From the NCBI GenBank assembly GCA_017441205.1, contig JAFRYG010000104.1:1-41723 (forward strand): 41,723 nt of DNA. Direction: 5' to 3'. The DNA comes from Pseudomonadota bacterium (lineage in GTDB: Bacteria > Myxococcota_A > Bradymonadia > UBA4248). Below the pieces are notes generated by a model, which had not been told where the DNA came from, did not search any database, and saw only the letters and a list, made by a program, of their open reading frames with translations. Numbering within the stretch: position 1 is the stretch's first letter; every line of letters begins with the position of its first letter. The translations under genes were made by a program, and so were the position numbers. Below are positions 33,121-39,767 of this stretch, piece after piece.

Positions 33121-33909
33121 TTATCCGGCTTTGGTCAAAAGAGCATCGAGTTCACGATGGAGAATGCCATTGGTCGCTATAATGTAAGGTGAATGCGGGT
33201 CGTATGCATCCCCCTCAAATCCTGTAGCACATCCGCCAGCTTCCCGGACAAGAAGAACGCCGGCAGCGGTATCCCAGGGTTTGAGGTTGATTTCCCAGAA
33301 ACCGTCGAACCAGCCAGCGGCAACGCAGGCCAGATCGAGCGCTGCACTGCCAGGACGGCGCACGGAATGAACTGCGTGCGAGACCCGATCGAAGTTTTCG
33401 ATGTTGGGTATTCTGGATGTATGGGGGCCAACCGGAAAACCGGTTGCCAGAAGGGATCTCGCAAATTCGTCATTCCGGGAAACGTGGAGCTGTTTTCCGT
33501 TCAGAAATGATCCGAATCCCTGAGCTCCATAAAATTCGTGATTTTGAATGGGATTGCTGACGACGCCGACGACCGGCTGGCCTTCGATGACCAGGCCAAT
33601 GGAAACGCATGCCCACGGAAAACGATGTGCCATGTTCGATGTGCCATCGACCGGATCGACATACCAATAAGGTTCACCGCTCTTCTGGGCTTCATGAATG
33701 CCGCTTTCTTCCCCAAGAAAACCAAATTCGGGGGTCGCTTTTTGGAAAAAACTGACGAGAATGGCTTCGTTTTCGGTGTCAATCTGGGTCAGAAGCGACT
33801 CGTCGGATTTGATGTGTATTTCACGCGGAACCTGCCACAGACGCGCCAGGTTGTCTGCTGCAAGCTTCGCTCCCTCGCGCGCAATACTGAGTAACGATTC
33901 GTAATTCAT
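33121..33909 (-). CDS. Inositol monophosphatase family protein (SuhB-like)
   Basis: A magnesium-dependent phosphatase of 262 residues. Metal-binding motifs are all present: GEES (66-69, Glu67), DPVDGTSN (85-92, Asp85 and Asp88) and PWDTAAG (Asp213). Family substrates include inositol 1-phosphate, fructose 1,6-bisphosphate and related sugar phosphates, which cannot be told apart here. Length is normal. It starts 18 bases after the Lrp-type regulator gene and is probably co-transcribed with it. Cytoplasmic. Confidence 0.92.
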   Translation of the reverse strand: MNYESLLSIAREGAKLAADNLARLWQVPREIHIKSDESLLTQIDTENEAILVSFFQKATPEFGFLGEESGIHEAQKSGEPYWYVDPVDGTSNMAHRFPWACVSIGLVIEGQPVVGVVSNPIQNHEFYGAQGFGSFLNGKQLHVSRNDEFARSLLATGFPVGPHTSRIPNIENFDRVSHAVHSVRRPGSAALDLACVAAGWFDGFWEINLKPWDTAAGVLLVREAGGCATGFEGDAYDPHSPYIIATNGILHRELDALLTKAG

Positions 33910-33927
33910 GATCTGCCAAATACTGAC

Positions 33928-34392
33928 TTAGATAGCGTAATCCAGCGAATAGCCGCGCTCTTCCTTGACTGACGAAAAGATGAGGAAGGTTTCCTGGCGC
34001 TCGAGTCCCGGGAGTTTTGAGAGCGTGTTTTTGATGAGGGTCGCCAGATGATCGATATCGCGAAGGACGACGTGCAGAGCATAGTCATAGCGTCCGGTAA
34101 GATGATAACCGACCTTGACTTCAGGAATCTGCATCAGTCTTTCCTCGAATGAAGCAATGGACTGGATTTGATGCTGGCTCAGATTGATCATGATCAATGC
34201 CTGAACGGAGTATCCGATGGCTTTGGGATTGATGACGGCACGATATGCTGTAATGATGCCCTTTTCCTTGAGGTTCTTGACGCGATTGAGCATGGAGCTT
34301 TCGGCAAGTCCGTTCTGAGCGGCAAGATCCTTGTTTGAAATATCTGCCTGGCGCTGAAGGGTTTCCAGAATGTTTTTGTCGAGTTGATTCAT
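33928..34392 (-). CDS. Lrp/AsnC family transcriptional regulator
   Basis: The 154-residue protein starts with the winged helix-turn-helix typical of Lrp (LDKNILETLQRQADISNKDL, then ESSMLNRVKNLKEKGII) and continues with the RAM ligand-binding domain (about 70-145: ALIMINLSQ, GYHLTGRYDYALHVVLRD). Such proteins sense amino acids or small metabolites and form octamers on DNA. Start: ATG with GGAGG upstream. It heads the operon with the phosphatase. A perfect AT-rich palindrome (34511-34524) lies in the divergent intergenic space, a possible binding site. Confidence 0.94.
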   Translation of the reverse strand: MNQLDKNILETLQRQADISNKDLAAQNGLAESSMLNRVKNLKEKGIITAYRAVINPKAIGYSVQALIMINLSQHQIQSIASFEERLMQIPEVKVGYHLTGRYDYALHVVLRDIDHLATLIKNTLSKLPGLERQETFLIFSSVKEERGYSLDYAI

Positions 34393-34510
34393 TCATTCCT
34401 CCATATTTCGAGAACAGTATAACTTCCAGTGGCCATAGGTTGTTAGTCCCCTATTACCTATAAAATGAATTTTAATCAGAATTGTGAGATTATGCAAGCT
34501 AAAATTAATT

Positions 34511-34524
34511 AAAATTCGAATTTT
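34511..34524. promoter_or_regulatory. AT-rich palindrome, possible regulator site
   Basis: AAAATTCGAATTTT is a perfect 14-bp palindrome in the divergent space between the lrp-type gene and the calpain gene. Lrp family sites are AT-rich and often autoregulatory, so this is a candidate, not more. Confidence 0.35.
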
Positions 34525-34621
34525 CGCTTATTGCGGCGAATTAATTTCAATTGATGTGGGTTTGGGGGATACCTTTGGATACAGTCATCGATGTGCTGGT
34601 TACAAAAGTAAATTTTATAAG

Positions 34622-34650
34622 TTGATTACTGCGCTGTTAGTAGTTAAATA
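34622..34650 (+). promoter_or_regulatory. Possible sigma-70-type promoter of the calpain operon
   Basis: TTGATT (34622-34627) and TAAATA (34645-34650) are 17 bases apart and lie 38 bases before the calpain-like gene, whose AAGGAG ribosome-binding site follows. Confidence 0.4.
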
Positions 34651-34687
34651 CCGTTCAGGATTGTGTATTGTGTAAGGAGAAATACAG

Positions 34688-36589
34688 ATGAGCCGTGAAT
34701 TTAAACTCGACAGAATTGGACAGCTTGATCCGCAGCCGGTTAAGCCCGTTGCAGACAAACTTGAAGATGCCATGAATGGTGTGGGAAGCGCATCCGGGGA
34801 CGCCATGGCCCCGGCGGCTTCAACAGGAGAGTCAAAGGCTTCTGAAACGGAAAAGACGCCAACTCTGACGGATCATTTTGAAAAAACCTGGTCAGATAAA
34901 CGCGGTGGAACAACGTACAATTATTTTCGCAATCCGGTAAGTCTGAGAGAAAATACCATTCGAATCGATCCCAAAACCGGCAATGCCGTTGCACATGATG
35001 ATGCAAAAAACGGGCTGCTCGATCATGATGGTGAGCTTCGCGGAACTGTCGCGGGAAACGATCCTGAAAATGGTCGTTATCACAAGGATAAATACATCAC
35101 AAAAGGTTCGGTTTCACTTGCGGATGATGCTGCGCATCCGGCGTTTGGCGATCTCGTCGAAGCCAACAAAAAAGGCCAGAAGGTTGTCGCACTGCAGGGA
35201 ACGCTTCAGGATCCCAATGTCAAGAACTACCTCGACTCGAGCTCGCTCTTCATCGATGGCACGACTTATCAGGAAGATATCCGGCAGGGCAATGTCGGTG
35301 ACTGCTATTTTCTGGCCGCACTGCTTCAGATCATTCACTATGATCCCTCCAAAATCGTGCAGATGATGTCGTTGGCCGGCGATGAAGTCACAACGACATT
35401 CTACCATCGCGAGGGAACCGGCGAGGAATCGAGCTGGAAACCTACGATCATCAAGACAAAGCTTGGCCTGGTTGCCCGCGATAATTGCAACACTGAGCAT
35501 CCGGAATACTTCTACTACAAGGGGTCTCACATTCGTTTGAGCTATTCTCCCAAAACTTCGCTCTGGACTCCCCAAATGCAGTATTCCAGCGAGTATGAGG
35601 GATACATGCTCAAAATTGACAAGGCTCGCTATTTTCAGGCTGCCCTCTGGGTCAATTGCATGGAACAGGCATTCTCTCTGTTTGCTCAGAAGTACGGGCA
35701 ATACGGCGATGGAATCAATGACAATGAAAACAATGAGGATCGCTATGAGGCGATCAGTGGCGGATGGTCCGGAATGTGTCTGCACATGTTCTACGGCGAT
35801 GAGGCTTCCGACAGCCGTCGCATAGAGAATGGTGCTCCCGGTCAGGATTTGCTCGTTTCCGGTCAGGAGATGATTGGCGAACTCCTCAAGCTTGCCCAGG
35901 CCCAGAATGGCAATGCCGCTCAGGATGTCCATATTATGGCTGCAACGCTCAGAGGCAGTGCCATTTCGCGTTACATTGCCTTCGCATCGTCATTGAAGAC
36001 GGAACTCTCCAACATATGTCTCCAGAATCCAGACAAAGATATTGCCAGCGCATGCGCCACTGTTGACAAGATGCTTCAGCTCGGTCAGGAATACGCCAAG
36101 AATCCCTCGGGTAAGTACCGCGAAGGCGAGTCCAGCGCTGAAGTCAAGGATATTCGCACCGAACTCGATAAGCTCTCAATCGAACTGGAGAACAACGAGG
36201 CATTTCAGGATCTGAACCTGGATTCCTATAAAACGTTCCGGCAGGCACTCGGTATGGTCGTCGAGTTTACTGCCTCTAATGCGAATCCGGCGGGAGCTAA
36301 TATATCTATCTATAACAATCACGCCTATAACGTCGACAGAGTGTTTTTCTTCAATAAAGACCGTAAATCCCTCAACAATGAAGATTTGGCGACAGTCCTC
36401 AAGGAAGTCGATCTCGATAAATCCTACCTCTATATGCAGAATCCGCATGGTCAGACGACGCCGAACTACCATGAGATACAGACGAGAAATAAGAATGATG
36501 GCGAATTCAAGACATCACTTAAGGCATTCCTGAATAATATTCAGACGCTGACGGTTGCAACAACAGTAAATCATCGCAATGAAAAATAG
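34688..36589 (+). CDS. Calpain-family (C2) cysteine protease
   Basis: The 633-residue protein carries the complete calpain signature. SSLFIDGTTYQEDIRQGNVG precedes DCYFLAALL, giving the oxyanion Gln200 and nucleophile Cys206; an NHAYNV motif gives His545; MQNPHGQ gives Asn585. Between them are further family landmarks: FYHREGTG, the helix ALWVNCMEQAFSLFAQKYG (the EKAyAKl helix) and YEAISGGWSG (353-362). An insertion makes the Cys-His distance about 340 residues, roughly twice the usual. The first 150 residues are hydrophilic and partly low-complexity, without a signal peptide, so the protein is cytoplasmic or exported by a route without a Sec signal. It overlaps the following lipoprotein gene by 11 bases. 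Calcium dependence and substrates unknown; calpain-type proteases are uncommon in bacteria. Confidence 0.9.
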   Translation: MSREFKLDRIGQLDPQPVKPVADKLEDAMNGVGSASGDAMAPAASTGESKASETEKTPTLTDHFEKTWSDKRGGTTYNYFRNPVSLRENTIRIDPKTGNAVAHDDAKNGLLDHDGELRGTVAGNDPENGRYHKDKYITKGSVSLADDAAHPAFGDLVEANKKGQKVVALQGTLQDPNVKNYLDSSSLFIDGTTYQEDIRQGNVGDCYFLAALLQIIHYDPSKIVQMMSLAGDEVTTTFYHREGTGEESSWKPTIIKTKLGLVARDNCNTEHPEYFYYKGSHIRLSYSPKTSLWTPQMQYSSEYEGYMLKIDKARYFQAALWVNCMEQAFSLFAQKYGQYGDGINDNENNEDRYEAISGGWSGMCLHMFYGDEASDSRRIENGAPGQDLLVSGQEMIGELLKLAQAQNGNAAQDVHIMAATLRGSAISRYIAFASSLKTELSNICLQNPDKDIASACATVDKMLQLGQEYAKNPSGKYREGESSAEVKDIRTELDKLSIELENNEAFQDLNLDSYKTFRQALGMVVEFTASNANPAGANISIYNNHAYNVDRVFFFNKDRKSLNNEDLATVLKEVDLDKSYLYMQNPHGQTTPNYHEIQTRNKNDGEFKTSLKAFLNNIQTLTVATTVNHRNEK

Positions 36590-37742
36590 AACATCCAGAC
36601 TGACATACCCTCTTTATATCGCAATAGTATGTCTGTTCCTGTGCGTTTCGGGATGTGCTGGTTCACAGAAGCAGGATGAGCCATCCCGGAATGCTGAGAA
36701 TTCGGAAATCATCGGCACTGCAATGCACGGCGTTCAGGAAACCGAAACGCCCGCGCAGAAGCAGGCATCCGAGACGTTTAATTCTATTTTGGAGTCGATG
36801 GACATGCGGATGTTTGATGGCGAAAAAGTTGTAGAAATACATGGTGAGGAGGATGTCGACCTCATCAAAAAGGAATTTGCTCGCGAATCCCTGAAAAGGG
36901 CAGATCCGGAAACTGGTTCCATGGATGGTATTTATTTGCCGATCCATGCTGTGATGACGCTGACTTCTGATGCAGATCTGCAAAATATTGAATCCTGCTT
37001 TCAGACGCTCATACAGCGGGTAACGACAGTAGAAATCGTCTTTGCTCCGATCGAGGGCGGCTTTAGTGTTGCCAAGACACTGATGTTTGCAGCCCCGGCC
37101 AGAATCCATAATCGTCTCATGTTTACCGGGAAAGCTGAGGATATGGCCGATATGGGGCCACTGAGCATTCAGCTCAATGCCGATATCGTCCATATTTCAA
37201 ATCTCGAATGGACCAAATCCAATCAGCCTCAGAAGCGGTTCTCTGCTTCTGTGGGGAAATTGTTTTTGGCCGAAAATATCGAGATTTCAGATAATCATGT
37301 CGAGAAACAGGCGGAGTCTTTGGCAGAAACACTGATGCAGATTAATCCGCGTTCCGAGAGCGATAAAGCGGCATATTTGCTCAAAAATGTTCGTTTTCTG
37401 AGAAATCAGGGTATCGGACTTTTCGGAGCCAATTACGAAACAGCCGATCAGTTCGAACGTGCTGCACTGAGCCAGGTTCATGTTGAAGATAATTCCACGA
37501 CCAATGGCATGGTGCTTCCGGCGTCTGCATCTATTGATATTGATCATGCTGTCGTTAAAAATAATATCAGCTATGCTTTTGTACAGCCGATTCCATCGGC
37601 AAATCTGACGATCCGCGAATCCCGGCTGAACGGAAAAGTATATACATGCAAGCCATATCCAAAATATAAAAATGAAACCTGTCATCCCCTGACCCTCATC
37701 CATAACGAAATCGATGAGAGTGCTGATTTGTCGCAGAAATGA
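36579..37742 (+). CDS. Lipoprotein of unknown function
   Basis: The 387-residue protein has a lipoprotein signal sequence with lipobox VSGC (Cys26). The rest is hydrophilic, without Cys-rich repeats. Stretches in the second half (LLKNVRFLRNQGIGLFG, SQVHVEDNSTTNGMV, HAVVKNNISYAFV, LTIRESRLNG) have the short strand-and-Asn spacing of parallel beta-helix proteins (inference). It starts inside the end of the calpain gene (11-base overlap), so the two are made together; the lipoprotein could be an inhibitor, target or surface partner of the protease, but the sequence does not say which. Confidence 0.78.
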   Translation: MKNRTSRLTYPLYIAIVCLFLCVSGCAGSQKQDEPSRNAENSEIIGTAMHGVQETETPAQKQASETFNSILESMDMRMFDGEKVVEIHGEEDVDLIKKEFARESLKRADPETGSMDGIYLPIHAVMTLTSDADLQNIESCFQTLIQRVTTVEIVFAPIEGGFSVAKTLMFAAPARIHNRLMFTGKAEDMADMGPLSIQLNADIVHISNLEWTKSNQPQKRFSASVGKLFLAENIEISDNHVEKQAESLAETLMQINPRSESDKAAYLLKNVRFLRNQGIGLFGANYETADQFERAALSQVHVEDNSTTNGMVLPASASIDIDHAVVKNNISYAFVQPIPSANLTIRESRLNGKVYTCKPYPKYKNETCHPLTLIHNEIDESADLSQK

Positions 37743-37748
37743 TTCTGA

Positions 37749-37804
37749 TTGCGAACTGAGGCGAATTGTTTGGATTTCGAAGTTTGGGGAGGCGTTGCGG
37801 GGGG
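37749..37804 (+). repeat. 56-bp direct repeat, copy 1
   Basis: The first 41 bases are identical to 37913-37953; after that the copies differ by one substitution and one base in a G-run. Distance between copies is 164 bp. Confidence 0.92.
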
Positions 37805-37912
37805 CCGAGATGAGCACCGTCCTGTGAACGGTGCGAATCGCAGAGCCCAGTGAGCAACGGTCAGTCACGAGCCGGAGCGCCGATAGGCGAGAGAGGTGAA
37901 GTGAATGGCCCC

Positions 37913-37968
37913 TTGCGAACTGAGGCGAATTGTTTGGATTTCGAAGTTTGGGGGGGGCGTTGCGGGGG
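37913..37968 (+). repeat. 56-bp direct repeat, copy 2
   Basis: Second copy of the repeat that starts at 37749. It continues into a G-run and a C-run hairpin not present after copy 1. Confidence 0.92.
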
Positions 37969-37995
37969 CTATCCCCCCCCCGCAGAGGGGGTAGA

Positions 37996-38021
37996 CGCGT
38001 ATTGCCCGCAGGGCAATAGCG
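37996..38021 (+). repeat. Bulged-G TAT/ATA palindrome
   Basis: Outer arms CGC/GCG, unpaired G at 37999, inner arms TATTGCCC and GGGCAATA, loop GCA. Confidence 0.85.
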
Positions 38022-38309
38022 GCGCAGGGGGACACTTCCCCCTTTAACAAAATATATTCATAAAAAAGTATATATATTATTAGCTCGTACGGAATATCGT
38101 GTATTTTGTTTGCGCAACATGGTTGCATGTGTGTTGAGCCATAGAAAATTCATTTATCTGACGTTTTGAATTTTCATCAAAGCGATTTCGTAATAGTGTG
38201 TAACGGTGCTTTTTAGCATACGACAGAATGGGGTCATGGCCGATTTTGCGGCATTACATGAATCGATGCACAGTCCCGGCGAGGGATGTGTTTCCAAACG
38301 AGGAAGGAA

Positions 38310-39764
38310 ATGAACAAGATCCGATGCATGATTAACGATGTGCAGTATGAGATCGAAGGGCTTCCGCCGACGATGTCACTGCTTCATTATTTGAGGGATG
38401 TGCTTCATCTGACGGGAACGAAGGAAGGCTGCAACGAGGGCGACTGCGGTGCATGTACGGTCGTCTTTAAGGATGCGTCTGCCAAGCCGGAACCGCGCTA
38501 TCGCGCTGTGAATTCGTGTCTGGTGCTGCTGCCGATGCTGCATGGCAAGAAGTTCTATACGATCGAAGGCCTGGCCAAAGGCGAAAAACGCCATCCCGTT
38601 CAGGATGCCATTCTTGAGCACTATGCCTCGCAGTGCGGTTATTGCACGCCGGGTGTGGCCATGAGCCTGTTCGAGGCCACCTATCGCCACGATATGACGC
38701 AGCCCTGGCAGTTCGACGAGCAGATGGCCGGCAACCTCTGCCGCTGCACCGGTTATCGTCCCATCAAGGAATGCGTCCACGCACTCGCCGGAACCGGCAA
38801 TGACGACTTTGCTGATAAATTGCGCGAACCCGAAATGGCGCTCGATACCCTTGATTATGAGTACGACGGCGTTCGTTTCTATATGCCCGTGACCCTCGAC
38901 GAAGCTTGTGACTTTAAATCGTCGCACAGCGATGCCATGATCGTATCGGGATCGAGCGATGTTTCGGTACTCATCAACAAGCATGCGCGCAAATGCGCGA
39001 ATTTCATGTGTTTGATCAACGTTCCGGAACTGAAGGAAGTCACGATCGACGAAACAGGCCTGCATATCGGTTCAGCTGCCCGTTTGGCCAATCTCGAGGC
39101 CATGTGTCAGGATAAATTCGTGCCTTTCGGCCGCATCCTGCGTTTCTTTGCATCCCACCAGATCAAGCAGATTGCGACAGTCGGCGGTTCCGTCGGCGGC
39201 GCGTCGCCGGTCGGCGACTTTGCCCCCGTCCTGATGGCACTCAATGCCTCCGTTCGCCTGATTTCTTCGCGCGGCATCCGCAGCATCCCGATGAGCGAAT
39301 TCATTCTCGGTTACCGCAAGACCTCCCTCGAAGTCGATGAATTCATCTATGCATTCGATGTTCCCCCGATTCCCGACAATGCACGCTGTGCATCCTACAA
39401 GATTTCGAAGCGCCTCGAGCTCGACATCAGCTCGGTTTCGGGCACATGCTACGTCGAAACGGATGATAAAAATATCGTGACCGTTGCACGTCTTTCGTTC
39501 GGCGGCGTTGCCGCTGTCGCCGGTGCTCGCGCCAAACTGGCAGAAGCAGCACTCATCGGTAAGGAATGGAACGAAGCAAACGTCGAAGCCGCCGCCAAAG
39601 CGATGGAAGGCGATTTCACGCCCATCAGCGATATGCGCGCAAGCGCTTGGTATCGCAAGACCGTTGCATGCAATATCCTGCGCGGGTTCTATCTCGAAAC
39701 CCTCGAAAATCACGTTCCTGCAAGACTTTATCGACCCACTTCCACGTTACAGCTGGAGCAGTAA
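38310..39764 (+). CDS. xdhA: Xanthine dehydrogenase small subunit (FeS/FAD)
   Basis: Carries electrons from the molybdenum centre to FAD and on to NAD. The 484-residue protein joins two [2Fe-2S] clusters and an FAD domain: the first cluster motif is CNEGDCGACTV, the second uses QCGYCTPG and LCRCTGYRPI, and the FAD domain (about 180-480) has TVGGSVGGASPVGDFAP. This fused arrangement is that of Rhodobacter-type XdhA rather than separate FeS and FAD subunits. I chose ATG 38310, preceded by AGGAAGG; an ATG at 38286 in frame lacks one. xdhB starts three bases after the stop. Purine breakdown (hypoxanthine to xanthine to urate) is the expected pathway. Confidence 0.94.
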   Translation: MNKIRCMINDVQYEIEGLPPTMSLLHYLRDVLHLTGTKEGCNEGDCGACTVVFKDASAKPEPRYRAVNSCLVLLPMLHGKKFYTIEGLAKGEKRHPVQDAILEHYASQCGYCTPGVAMSLFEATYRHDMTQPWQFDEQMAGNLCRCTGYRPIKECVHALAGTGNDDFADKLREPEMALDTLDYEYDGVRFYMPVTLDEACDFKSSHSDAMIVSGSSDVSVLINKHARKCANFMCLINVPELKEVTIDETGLHIGSAARLANLEAMCQDKFVPFGRILRFFASHQIKQIATVGGSVGGASPVGDFAPVLMALNASVRLISSRGIRSIPMSEFILGYRKTSLEVDEFIYAFDVPPIPDNARCASYKISKRLELDISSVSGTCYVETDDKNIVTVARLSFGGVAAVAGARAKLAEAALIGKEWNEANVEAAAKAMEGDFTPISDMRASAWYRKTVACNILRGFYLETLENHVPARLYRPTSTLQLEQ

Positions 39765-39767
39765 ATC

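Larger units (their letters stand above)
37743..38309. other. 567-bp intergenic region with direct repeat and GC-rich hairpins
   Basis: Seven bases after the lipoprotein stop begins a direct repeat whose copies (37749-37804 and 37913-37968) flank a 108-bp segment containing GCACCGT/ACGGTGC. The second copy runs into a G/C-run hairpin (about 37964-37994) and then a bulged-G TAT/ATA palindrome (37996-38021). From 38045 on the sequence becomes strongly AT-rich and must contain the xdh promoter, which I could not place. A 65-codon open frame (37850-38047) across the GC-rich part has no ribosome-binding site and is not called. Confidence 0.7.
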
